In this document: piece after piece, positions 31,218 through 39,611 of the stretch
Layout: each line of letters opens with the position of its first letter
Numbering within the stretch: the first letter of the stretch is position 1
Assembly (NCBI GenBank): GCA_945266285.1
Contig: CALYOP010000005.1
Coordinates: 124,001-188,000 of the forward strand
DNA length: 64,000 bases
Origin: an uncultured Commensalibacter sp.
Lineage (GTDB): Bacteria; Pseudomonadota; Alphaproteobacteria; Acetobacterales; Acetobacteraceae
Direction: 5' to 3'
Made by a program: the position numbers and the translations under genes
Notes under the pieces: generated by a model
Databases searched by the model: none
Told to the model about the DNA's origin: nothing
Seen by the model: only the letters and a program-made list of their open reading frames with translations

Positions 31218-32378
31218 ATGCGTATAGCCGTTATTATTCTTGCTGCCGGTGTAGGTAAGCGTTTCAACAAAGATGGTACTACTCCAAAGCAATATGTGAC
31301 ATTGCTTGGAAAACCTGTAATTTATCATACGGTAAAGGCTTTTCTGCCGCATGTTGATCTTGTTCAACCTGTTGGGGATGCCGAAAAACTGGATATTATA
31401 CTGAAGGAACTCAATGATCCTCATATTTTACCAGCCGTAATGGGAGGCAAAGAACGCCAAAATAGTGTTCATGCTGGCCTGGAAGCCTTAGCAGCATTAC
31501 CCAAAGAACAACAACCTGATTTGGTTTTAATCCATGATGGGGCACGCCCAAATATTTCGGCTGAAGTAATCCATCGCATTATCAATGCATTGGATCAATA
31601 TCCTGCTGCCATCCCCGCTATTCCCGTAGCAGAAACCTTAAAGCGGAACAAAGATGGTCTGATCGATTGCACGGTTTCCAGAGATCATTTATTCCGTGCG
31701 CAAACCCCTCAAGCTTTTCGCTTTCACGCCATTCTTGATTTACATCGCAAAGCCGAACATGGAATGGCTACCGATGATGCCGCACTTTTTGAACAAGCCG
31801 GTTTAACCGTAGCGCTGGTTCATGGGGATGAAAACAATATCAAACTGACTTATTATGAAGACTTGAAACGATTGGAAAGCCTCATGCAAGTTCCTTTATT
31901 CCCTCGGATAGGTTCTGGTTTTGATGTCCATGCTTTTACCAGAGACCGTCCTTTAATCATTTGTGGTATCGAAATTCCTTACGAATTCGGTCTTGCCGGT
32001 CATTCGGATGCAGATGTTGGATTACATACGCTTTGTGATGCTATTTATGGTGCCTTAGCCGAAGGCGACATCGGCGCACATTTCCCCCCAAGCGATAATC
32101 AATGGAAAAATGCGGATAGCAAAAAATTCCTCATCCATGCAGGCGAAAGAGTCATAAAACGCGGTGGTAAAATCAGTAATATTGATCTTACTCTGATTTG
32201 TGAACGTCCGAAAATGCGACCTTTTATTGATCAGATGCGTCAGCAAATTGCTGATCTGTTATCGATTGATTGTTTAAAAGTATCCGTAAAAGCCACGACA
32301 ACAGAAAAGCTTGGATTCACTGGGCGCGAAGAAGGTATCGCCTGTCACGCTGTAGTTTGTGTATTATTACCGGAATAA
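31218..32378 (+). CDS. ispDF: Bifunctional IspD/IspF enzyme of the MEP isoprenoid pathway
   Basis: This fused enzyme catalyses CTP-dependent cytidylation of MEP (IspD) and cyclisation to MEcPP (IspF). The IspD half (1 to about 225) has VIILAAGVGKRF, PKQYVTLLGKPV, LIHDGARP and the late TDDAALFEQAG. The IspF half has RIGSGFDVHAF (metal-binding Asp/His), GHSDADVGLHTLCDAI, GDIGAHFPPSD and KATTTEKLGFTGR. The start is ATG at 31218, where MRIAVIILAAG begins; 52 upstream codons in frame are AT-rich and lack family similarity. The 386-aa length fits alphaproteobacterial IspDF. It is divergent from dusB. Confidence 0.96.
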   Translation: MRIAVIILAAGVGKRFNKDGTTPKQYVTLLGKPVIYHTVKAFLPHVDLVQPVGDAEKLDIILKELNDPHILPAVMGGKERQNSVHAGLEALAALPKEQQPDLVLIHDGARPNISAEVIHRIINALDQYPAAIPAIPVAETLKRNKDGLIDCTVSRDHLFRAQTPQAFRFHAILDLHRKAEHGMATDDAALFEQAGLTVALVHGDENNIKLTYYEDLKRLESLMQVPLFPRIGSGFDVHAFTRDRPLIICGIEIPYEFGLAGHSDADVGLHTLCDAIYGALAEGDIGAHFPPSDNQWKNADSKKFLIHAGERVIKRGGKISNIDLTLICERPKMRPFIDQMRQQIADLLSIDCLKVSVKATTTEKLGFTGREEGIACHAVVCVLLPE

Positions 32379-32383
32379 ATTCA

Positions 32384-32430
32384 TTCATGACAAAAATGAG
32401 ATTTATATAATCTTTAATTTTTGTCATGAA
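32384..32430. terminator. Long hairpin after ispDF
   Basis: A perfect 14-bp inverted repeat (32384-32397 with 32417-32430, core CATGACAAAAAT/ATTTTTGTCATG) encloses 19 nt. It lies 6 bp past the ispDF stop, between convergent genes. It has a T-run only inside the arm, so termination efficiency is uncertain. Confidence 0.6.
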
Positions 32431-32478
32431 CCATACACGCAAATAGGCTTTAACCTATTATTTTAATGGAAAAGCGTG

Positions 32479-33075
32479 TTATTCTTTTTCTTCGAATTTT
32501 TCTTCAAATGCGACTTCGGATAAAGGTAAGCGCAAAGAAGGTTTTTCTTCATTATTAGCGATATCGGATGGATTCAGCGGTCTACCAATCGCAAGGGCGA
32601 TTTCCATACGATAATTTTTGGGAATTCCTGTTATTTCGCGCAATCCGTGCATATCAAAACCAATCATCGGATGTGCACTCCAACCATCATTTGCAGCTTG
32701 TAACATAATATGCGCCGTTGCCATCCCGGTATCAAAAGAATGGCTATAATGTTCCAAAAGAATGACTTCTTTCCCTTCTGGAGCTTGTTTCCGAGAAGCT
32801 ACAAATACCAATGCTGCAGCTTTTTCTGCCCATTGACGATTACTTGGAAACAGAAGTTCAAGATATTTTTTCCAATTTGGTGAATTTCTTAGGACATATA
32901 TAAAAACCCACGGCTGGTTGTTATAAGCCGAAGCCGCCCAACGTCCTGCCTCCAGAAGCGTTAATAACGCTTCTTTACTCATCGATTCTTCAGAAAAATA
33001 ACGTGTTGAGCTTCTTTTTAAAAAAAGATCATGAATAGGATAATCAGCTACTCTTACGCTGTTTTTTTCTGTCAT
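32479..33075 (-). CDS. Nitroreductase family protein
   Basis: This 198-aa FMN-dependent oxidoreductase is of the nitroreductase fold. It shows RSSTRYFS at the N-terminal FMN-phosphate site, LLEAGRWAASAYNNQPWVFIYV, TGMATAHIMLQAANDGW and ALAIGRP. Such enzymes reduce nitro compounds, quinones or other electron-poor substrates with NAD(P)H; the natural substrate is not evident. It is a single gene convergent with ispDF. Confidence 0.9.
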   Translation of the reverse strand: MTEKNSVRVADYPIHDLFLKRSSTRYFSEESMSKEALLTLLEAGRWAASAYNNQPWVFIYVLRNSPNWKKYLELLFPSNRQWAEKAAALVFVASRKQAPEGKEVILLEHYSHSFDTGMATAHIMLQAANDGWSAHPMIGFDMHGLREITGIPKNYRMEIALAIGRPLNPSDIANNEEKPSLRLPLSEVAFEEKFEEKE

Positions 33076-33183
33076 TGAAATTGTTCTCTGTTACTAAATT
33101 AATGCAAGATTAACGACCATATAAAAGAATTATATCCTAATTGTAACATAAATAACAAATAGAATACGATGTTAATGTTCACA

Positions 33184-33903
33184 TTATAGCAAACTTAAAA
33201 ACAGCGCAGCATCAATCACATCTTGTTTCAATAGATTTAAATGACGTTGATGTTCAGCATCCTGTCCCCAAGTTTCTGCTTGCACCCGTTCATCAAGCGT
33301 TGCAATTTCAAAAGCTTTCTCAGCATCCAACTTGTTTTCCTTAAGCGCAATAGAAAGCACAATACTACCCAATGCCGGAACAGCGACTGCAAATGCAGCT
33401 AATTCACCACTACAACATTTTTCCAAATAATTTCGGAATGCTTTAATGGTTTCTGGAGATTGATTAATGGGAATTACACCATCCTGTATTTTTAAATTTA
33501 CCCCAAGAAAATCATTGCACCATGAAACCCATGGGCTCCATTCTTCTTTTTGTTTTTCAACAAGATGCGCTGGGAAATCGGCCCTGTAACATAAAAGCTC
33601 TCCGTTCACATAAGGCACAAGCTGATCAATTATAATTTCTGGTCGAGAACCAATCCGTTCCAACATTGTCCCAGCGATACGGGTTAATGGTAGGGCTTCG
33701 TAAGAAAATTCGCCCCCTTTTTTTCCGCCAGCCTTTTCCCATTCCTTAGCCAAATGTTGTGCTAAATTAAAGCTAGACACCTGTAAAACCGTTTTTTGAG
33801 GCAATCGTACAGGATGTTTATCTAATAATATCTGATAACCATTTTCAGAAGGTTCAACTGAAACTTTTTCCCAAAACCGACGTAATTTCATTGAGGCTAC
33901 CAT
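33184..33903 (-). CDS. ATP12-family chaperone for F1-ATPase assembly
   Basis: This 239-aa protein matches the ATP12 family, which in mitochondria and alphaproteobacteria assists assembly of the F1 alpha subunit. Visible features are LRRFWEKVSV, DKHPVRLPQKTVL, AKEWEKAGG, PLTRIAGTMLERI and the C-terminal LDERVQAETWGQDAEHQRHL. Its start overlaps the stop of the AsmA-like gene by one base (TAATG), so it is the last gene of a four-gene coupled operon. Confidence 0.92.
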   Translation of the reverse strand: MVASMKLRRFWEKVSVEPSENGYQILLDKHPVRLPQKTVLQVSSFNLAQHLAKEWEKAGGKKGGEFSYEALPLTRIAGTMLERIGSRPEIIIDQLVPYVNGELLCYRADFPAHLVEKQKEEWSPWVSWCNDFLGVNLKIQDGVIPINQSPETIKAFRNYLEKCCSGELAAFAVAVPALGSIVLSIALKENKLDAEKAFEIATLDERVQAETWGQDAEHQRHLNLLKQDVIDAALFLSLL

Positions 33904-36143
33904 TAAAAAATCCCTAGTTTTTCAATACTCTTTAATAATTTTGCCGGCTTTTCCTTTTTCATTGGTAGCGGTTGTGCTCCTCCCATACCTTCGCGAGCCG
34001 TATTTAAAGCCGTATTACAATAATCCGTAGCAACCAGCATATCCTTTAACGAACCGATAGTGATTTTAAATTGGTTGTCTTTTCCCGGTGCGAATGTTGC
34101 CTGAGGTTGTTGAATATTCCCCGTTACTTTTACCGATGTTTCGGCTTCAAGTTTGCCAAATGCAACATGCGGTAATAATGAAAAATTTAAAAGCTGATGA
34201 TAAAGGTCAACCTCACCCGTTCCTGTAATCGCAAAACGATTAGTTTGTAAGATCAAAAGATCAAAATAGATTTTTTGCTTGTCAAGATTACCATGTAAGG
34301 CCAGACAACGCGTATTGGAAATTGATTTCATTGAAAGCGATTGAATAGAATCACCCATATAATGGCGCAAACCATCTGCCTTTATTTGACCATTTACACC
34401 AGAAATACCGAAATGACCTTTAAGATTTTTTCTTTGTTCTTCAACAGAAATTCCTTGTGTATTTATTGTTCCAACAATTTGTGCAGGTCCAGAGTAAAGG
34501 GCGGGAAGTTTTAATTCCTTTTCAATCCATTCCATTGGCACAATAGCCGTCTTGATATCGAATTTATAAACAGGTGCAACATCGTTCCAATTAACTTCGA
34601 TACGACCCGCAATCTGATTGGCATTACCGTTTAACTTAAGGTTTTCAAGCGTTAAAATAGGTTTCTTCCACGATAAATTGGTTGAAAAATGATCAAATGA
34701 TAAATCTTTGATTTGAACATTCTTTGCCAATAAAATCCCATTCAATTCGATTTGGCTTAAATCTTTCTGGTTCAACATTTTCAATAATGAATCTGCTGCA
34801 TTATTCCGTAAAACCAAACTTCCTTGATAACGAATATCTTGTGCTTTTAATTTTCCCCATTTTGCTATGTTTTCTTCAAATGATGGCAAATTGGAATGAA
34901 CATTCAACGTTGAATTTTCACCACCGATCATGCCTTCTAACTGAGTATTAATATTTCCAACCGTTAAATTCCCTTTGACGGGCAATGCATTGTTCCCATG
35001 GGCATATAAGAACTGTTGGAAACGATCCAAATTACCAAGTTCCCCCGACCATGAAACAGCATAATTTCCAATTTTTCCGATTATTTGTATATTTAAAGGC
35101 GATGCAGGTTGATTGGCGTGAATAGAAATTTTTTCTATTTTATCATGCGGCAAATTCGGTATTGCTTCAGCAGCATCCGTACTCATATAAAATGAATCAA
35201 AAATCGGTTTTGTTTCATTTTCGGTAATAACAGCGCCATCATGAAGCTGACCATTTAATGTTACATTATGAACTGACGGTAATTTTAAATTCGGGAAAAA
35301 GTCATTTAGACTATTAAGCTGTAACAATTTCCCATTAAATGAAGCAACATAGCCTCTCCCCTTAATCGGATCCGCAATCGTTCCTTTAATATGGAAATCG
35401 CCCAACGGTTTATTCTGAGTAAACTGATTGATATCCACTTGAAATTGCAGCGGTTTATGCTCATGATCCATAGGATCATTTAAGATTGCAGCTAATGGAT
35501 CAACATAGCCAGAAAGCGTAAAACTTGAATTTTGTCGTTGCCCTTGAATTGAAAAAGATGGCTTTCCACTTTGGATATCGTTGATTTTAGCTTGGTTTAA
35601 AAAAACATTCCCAGTCCAGTTTTTAAAACGATCATCCCAACTTAAGACGACTTGATCAAGTTTGATGTTTTTAAATTTTACATCCCACTTTTTGGAATGA
35701 TTCCCTGCAGAAGACGGCTTTTTTTCAGAAATATCAACATTTTTATGTTGCGGAGAAAAATGCCAATTTGCGCGATTGTCCGATGTCCTTTCCAAAGAAA
35801 GCCGTAACTGATCCATTTCCAATAAAGTAACTTCGACTTCTTTGTGCCATAAGGGCCACCAAGCAATATTGGCCTTAAGATGTTTTGCCGTAAACATCTG
35901 TTTTTCAATACCGCCTTCCATATTTGATAAAGCGATATGCTTTGCTTCTATTTCAAATTGTGGAAAAAAATGAATATCAATCGCTTTTAAAGTTACTTGC
36001 CGTCCGGTTTTCTGCTCAATGGCTTTTATTACCGCTTGTTGGATTTGATTACGATCAACCCAATGGTTTGCCGAAAGAATACTTCCACCGATCAGCAAAA
36101 CGACAATCCCTGAAGCACCCAGAATGAAATTTGTTTTTTTCAT
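33903..36143 (-). CDS. AsmA-family envelope protein
   Basis: This 746-aa protein has a single N-terminal membrane anchor (about residues 6-26) and a long periplasmic part rich in beta-strands. The early AIEQKTGRQVTLKAIDIHFFPQFEIEAKHI segment (seen in pieces) and the C-terminal GQIKADGLRHYMGDSI ... FAITGTGEVDLYHQLLNFSL region are typical of AsmA/AsmA_2 domains. AsmA proteins are related to bridge-like lipid transfer proteins and affect outer-membrane composition; the cargo here is unknown. It overlaps the pseudouridine synthase gene upstream by an ATGA junction and the ATP12 gene downstream by one base. Confidence 0.88.
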   Translation of the reverse strand: MKKTNFILGASGIVVLLIGGSILSANHWVDRNQIQQAVIKAIEQKTGRQVTLKAIDIHFFPQFEIEAKHIALSNMEGGIEKQMFTAKHLKANIAWWPLWHKEVEVTLLEMDQLRLSLERTSDNRANWHFSPQHKNVDISEKKPSSAGNHSKKWDVKFKNIKLDQVVLSWDDRFKNWTGNVFLNQAKINDIQSGKPSFSIQGQRQNSSFTLSGYVDPLAAILNDPMDHEHKPLQFQVDINQFTQNKPLGDFHIKGTIADPIKGRGYVASFNGKLLQLNSLNDFFPNLKLPSVHNVTLNGQLHDGAVITENETKPIFDSFYMSTDAAEAIPNLPHDKIEKISIHANQPASPLNIQIIGKIGNYAVSWSGELGNLDRFQQFLYAHGNNALPVKGNLTVGNINTQLEGMIGGENSTLNVHSNLPSFEENIAKWGKLKAQDIRYQGSLVLRNNAADSLLKMLNQKDLSQIELNGILLAKNVQIKDLSFDHFSTNLSWKKPILTLENLKLNGNANQIAGRIEVNWNDVAPVYKFDIKTAIVPMEWIEKELKLPALYSGPAQIVGTINTQGISVEEQRKNLKGHFGISGVNGQIKADGLRHYMGDSIQSLSMKSISNTRCLALHGNLDKQKIYFDLLILQTNRFAITGTGEVDLYHQLLNFSLLPHVAFGKLEAETSVKVTGNIQQPQATFAPGKDNQFKITIGSLKDMLVATDYCNTALNTAREGMGGAQPLPMKKEKPAKLLKSIEKLGIF

Positions 36144-37117
36144 GATTTGCTCCGCCTCGGTGCCATCGCATCCGAAACGATAAACCCAAGATGCTCAAAT
36201 GTATCTTTCATATGCTCAGGTAAATCGGCTTCAATAACAAGCCGACCACCGGATGGATGTGGAATATCCAAATGACGCGCATGAAGGTGCAATTTCTTAG
36301 GAAAACCATCTAAAAACGGCATTTCTTCGTTATATTTTGTATCACCAAGTATTGGATTTTTCATCGCTGCACAATGTACCCGTAATTGATGTGTCCGTCC
36401 TGTCAAAGGATAAAGCTCAACCCAAGCAAGTTTACGAGCCGCATAATCCTTGACTTCATATTCGGTAATGGCACGTTGTGCTTCTTTATCTTTGATATCC
36501 GCAGGATACATCAAAGAACCATTTGCATCACCAATCTTCACCAAGGGTAAATCAATACGTCCACTTAATGGTGAAGGACGACGGATTGTAATCGCCCAGT
36601 AAACTTTTTTAATATCTCTTCCTCGAAATGCTGCTGCTAATTTTGCTGCTGCAGAAGGATGACGTGCAATTAAAAGCAACCCTGAAGTATCACGATCCAA
36701 TCGATGAACCAAAACTGGGCGATAATCGCTTTGTCCTTGTAAAACCTCAAGAAGGCCATCAATGTGTTGACCAATTTTAGAACCACCTTGGACGGCAACT
36801 CCCGATGGTTTATTAAGAACGAATAAATCTTTATCGCTATAAATTACCCAATCCTTAATCTGTCGCGCCCATTTTTCATCAATGGGCTTCGTTGATTTGG
36901 CTGTTTTTTGCTCACCATCAGAAACAGGAACCCGCACAACTTGGTTTTCATGCAAATGTGTTGCTGCTTGAACCCTTTTCCCATCCACACGAACCTGACC
37001 CGTTCGACATAACTTCTGAATAACACCTTGAGACATTTCAGGATATTGTCGACGAAGCCAACGATCAAGACGTACGTCTCCTTCTTCTTTTTTAACAGCA
37101 ATATGCAGGATCTTCAT
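36140..37117 (-). CDS. RluA-family pseudouridine synthase (RluC/RluD-like)
   Basis: This 325-aa enzyme isomerises uridine to pseudouridine in rRNA. It has an N-terminal S4 RNA-binding domain (VRLDRWLRRQYPEMSQGVIQKL, in parts) and a catalytic domain with HRLDRDTSGLLLIAR, in which the second Asp is catalytic, and LYPLTGRTHQLRVH. In this operon position in alphaproteobacteria the enzyme is usually annotated RluC, but the exact rRNA site cannot be read from sequence. ATGA overlaps on both sides couple it to rarA and asmA. Confidence 0.93.
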   Translation of the reverse strand: MKILHIAVKKEEGDVRLDRWLRRQYPEMSQGVIQKLCRTGQVRVDGKRVQAATHLHENQVVRVPVSDGEQKTAKSTKPIDEKWARQIKDWVIYSDKDLFVLNKPSGVAVQGGSKIGQHIDGLLEVLQGQSDYRPVLVHRLDRDTSGLLLIARHPSAAAKLAAAFRGRDIKKVYWAITIRRPSPLSGRIDLPLVKIGDANGSLMYPADIKDKEAQRAITEYEVKDYAARKLAWVELYPLTGRTHQLRVHCAAMKNPILGDTKYNEEMPFLDGFPKKLHLHARHLDIPHPSGGRLVIEADLPEHMKDTFEHLGFIVSDAMAPRRSKS

Positions 37118-38493
37118 GAATTCCGTTTTTTCCTAATTTGTGCCCATTCTTCTAAACGCTGAGCAATATTTTGTTCCATACCGCGATTGGTTGGGAAATA
37201 AAATTGTTCACGTTGCATTTTTTCAGGGAAATAATTCTGCCCTGAAAAAGCCTGATCCGTATCATGATCATATTCATATCCCTTACCGTAACCCAGATCT
37301 TTCATCAAATTCGTCGGAGCGTTCAGAATATGAGCTGGCGGCATTAATGTTCCGGTCTTTCTGGCTGTTTTTCTTGCCAGTTTGTAAGCTTTGTAAACCG
37401 CATTGGATTTTGGAGAGGTTGCCAAATAAACCACTAACTGCGCGATTGCAAGTTCGCCTTCTGGCGATCCAAGACGTTCATAACTTTCCCACGCTGCAAT
37501 GGCTTGCGTTAAAGCATTCGGATTGGCCAAACCAACATCTTCAGCCGCAAAACGAGTAAGACGCCTTGCGATATAACGAGCATCTTCACCCCCTTCAAGC
37601 ATTCTAGTAAACCAGTATAAAGCAGCATCAGGATCCGATCCGCGCAAAGATTTATGGAGTGCTGAAATAAGATTATAATGTTCTTCCCGATTTTTATCAT
37701 AAAGTACTGCACGCCGACTAAGAATCTTTGGTAAATCGCTACTATCTAAAATCTGGTCCTTGGTCGTCCGAAAAATCTGTTCAACCATATTCAGCAAATA
37801 TCGCCCATCGCCATCGGCCATAGAGCGTAAATCTTGCCTTGCTTCGGCAGTCAAAGGTAATGGACGGTTAATTTCTTGTTCCGCACGTTGTAATAATTTC
37901 TCTAATGCCTCATCATCCAAACGTCGAAGTACCAAAACCTGACACCGAGACAATAATGCTGCATTTAATGCAAAAGAAGGGTTTTCTGTAGTAGCGCCGA
38001 CCAAAACAATCGTGCCATCTTCAACAAAAGGTAAAAAACTATCTTGTTGTGTACGATTAAAACGATGAATTTCATCTACAAATAACAAGGTGCCTTTATC
38101 AGTGCTTTCCTGATAACGTCTTGCTTCTTCAAAAACACGTTTAAGATCAGCAACACCTGAAAAAACAGCGGATACTTGAACAAAATTAAGTCCAACAGCC
38201 TGTGCCAATATTCGGGCAATCGTTGTTTTTCCCGTACCGGGATTACCCCATAAAATCAGGCTGGCCAATGCCTGATGTTCAACCATTCGACGTAATGCTC
38301 CATCAGGTCCCAAAAGATGATCTTGACCAATGACTTCGTTCAAATTTTTTGGGCGCAAACGATCGGCTAAAGGTTGATTTTTTAATGGATTTGCTGAAGA
38401 ACTAACCTTAGTTTTCTGCACAGGCAATGCCGAACCAAACAAATCGGTTCCCGTATCATTCGGTTCGGTTTGGTTTTTAGGTGATTTTGTCAA
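37114..38493 (-). CDS. rarA: Replication-associated recombination protein A (RarA/MgsA)
   Basis: This 459-aa AAA+ ATPase is related to clamp loaders and acts at stalled replication forks. It has PLADRLRPKNLNEVIGQDHLLG (in parts), Walker A GNPGTGKTT, Walker B LLFVDEIHRF, the sensor GATTENPSF and the C-terminal tetramerisation region with FTRMLEGGEDARYIARRL and GLANP. The start is TTG at 38493 with GAGG about 9 nt upstream; the first 30 residues are low-complexity before the conserved part. It is the first gene of the coupled rarA-rlu-asmA-atp12 operon. Confidence 0.95.
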   Translation of the reverse strand: MTKSPKNQTEPNDTGTDLFGSALPVQKTKVSSSANPLKNQPLADRLRPKNLNEVIGQDHLLGPDGALRRMVEHQALASLILWGNPGTGKTTIARILAQAVGLNFVQVSAVFSGVADLKRVFEEARRYQESTDKGTLLFVDEIHRFNRTQQDSFLPFVEDGTIVLVGATTENPSFALNAALLSRCQVLVLRRLDDEALEKLLQRAEQEINRPLPLTAEARQDLRSMADGDGRYLLNMVEQIFRTTKDQILDSSDLPKILSRRAVLYDKNREEHYNLISALHKSLRGSDPDAALYWFTRMLEGGEDARYIARRLTRFAAEDVGLANPNALTQAIAAWESYERLGSPEGELAIAQLVVYLATSPKSNAVYKAYKLARKTARKTGTLMPPAHILNAPTNLMKDLGYGKGYEYDHDTDQAFSGQNYFPEKMQREQFYFPTNRGMEQNIAQRLEEWAQIRKKRNS

Positions 38494-38525
38494 ATGATGA
38501 ACCTCAGCGGCTCAGTAAAAAATAA

Positions 38526-38783
38526 TTAATGTACATTTCCATAAGACGGTGCGCCTAATCCAGGACAACTACAAGGAGAACCCAGAGGAACAACATACGG
38601 AGTGCGACAGCTATAAATACCCGCTTTACATTTCTGACCATAACCGGCTGGAGATTTTGTATCTGGTGGCACGGGTGTTTCTGCATTTCCCGAACATCCT
38701 GCTGCCAACAAAGAGACCCCCAACAAAGCACTACCCAAGACTATGTTTAATCGTTTCTTCACATATGAAAAAGCAATAGGCAT
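38526..38783 (-). CDS. Small cysteine-rich lipoprotein
   Basis: This 85-aa protein has a positively charged N terminus (VKKR), a hydrophobic stretch and a lipobox LLAAGC, so it should be lipidated at that cysteine and held in the envelope. The mature part is about 55 residues, Pro/Gly-rich, with CKAGIYSC and CSCPGLG cysteine pairs that could form disulfides. ATG 38783 is preferred because GGAG lies about 7 nt upstream; ATG 38789 and GTG 38756 are alternatives. Similar short lipoproteins occur in acetic acid bacteria by recollection. Function is unknown. Confidence 0.7.
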   Translation of the reverse strand: MPIAFSYVKKRLNIVLGSALLGVSLLAAGCSGNAETPVPPDTKSPAGYGQKCKAGIYSCRTPYVVPLGSPCSCPGLGAPSYGNVH

Positions 38784-39107
38784 CGGCATTCTCCATTTTC
38801 TTCTTGTACGGGTATATTACTATATTTTCTAATTAATGGCTTTGTAAAGAACTCTATATGTCTTTCAGCTATTTTAAAAAAGTTATCCACATTTTAGGGG
38901 ATAAACTTGAGGAACAACTTGTGTATGATACAAGGATATTCCTTTAAAAACATTTATAAGTATGCGTGAATACGGATAACTCACTATTAAATAAAGACTT
39001 TTTTATACAATAGCATCTGACTTGATTTTTTAGGATCATATAGACTTTTATCGCATCCATAAAAATGCTTATATAATTCTCCGCGCTTTTCCTACCCAGA
39101 GCTAATT
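38784..39107. other. 324-bp non-coding region with DnaA-box-like sites (possible origin element)
   Basis: This divergent gap contains a perfect TTATCCACA at 38883-38891. An 8/9 match lies on the other strand at 38920-38928 (TGTGTATGA). Two 7/9 matches lie near 38896-38905 (GGGATAA) and 38971-38979 (TACGGATAA). The surroundings are very AT-rich. It may be an origin, a DnaA-titrating site or a chance cluster in AT-rich DNA. Promoters for both small flanking genes must also lie here. Confidence 0.35.
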
Positions 39108-39524
39108 ATGGATAATTTAAAAAAATTAATTCTTCTTTTTTATATTCTTACTCTCCCCGTAACCTTTTCTGCCGTCGGTTCTGAGAATGATCATTCTGCA
39201 ATATCCAATGATTCCGATGCAATTGATTATTCCGATAGCCGTTTAAAAAAAATTACGAAAATTCTAAGAACACATCAGCAAGAAGCCAGCCCATCGTGCA
39301 TTGAATCGTTAAAAAAACTTTATAAAGCAAAAGAAGCATATAAATTATTCAAAGCTAATCCAGCTGCAACATCTGCAAATATTCAACAGGATATTAATAA
39401 TTCTATTTTAAGGGCTTTATATACCAACGCCGTAGAATTATGCGAAGTAGATGCCAAAGAAGTCTGTCTGCATCAAACTCCAAAATCAATTAAAAAAGAA
39501 TGTATGGAACTTACCCATCATTAA
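39108..39524 (+). CDS. Hypothetical secreted protein
   Basis: I do not recognise this 138-aa protein. It has a Lys-containing N terminus and a hydrophobic segment (about 7-22) that looks like a cleavable signal peptide, then an Asp/Ser-rich stretch (about 26-45). A helical, Lys-rich remainder follows with four cysteines (SPSCIES, ELCEVD, EVCLHQ, KECMEL) that could make two disulfides in the periplasm. No second membrane segment is seen. It stands alone, divergent from the small lipoprotein and convergent with xfp. Confidence 0.6.
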   Translation: MDNLKKLILLFYILTLPVTFSAVGSENDHSAISNDSDAIDYSDSRLKKITKILRTHQQEASPSCIESLKKLYKAKEAYKLFKANPAATSANIQQDINNSILRALYTNAVELCEVDAKEVCLHQTPKSIKKECMELTHH

Positions 39525-39560
39525 CTGAATAAATCAAAAATCTTTGTAAGACAGATAATA

Positions 39561-39595
39561 AAAAAGGGGGAAAGAAATCTTTCCCCCTCTTCTAT
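39561..39595. terminator. Terminator between xfp and the secreted-protein gene
   Basis: AGGGGGAAAG (39565-39574) and CTTTCCCCCT (39579-39588) form a perfect 10-bp stem with a 4-nt loop. On the minus strand it is followed by a T-run, so it ends xfp. The plus strand is also T-rich behind it. Confidence 0.9.
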
Positions 39596-39611
39596 TTAGT
39601 CTAACGTTTTA

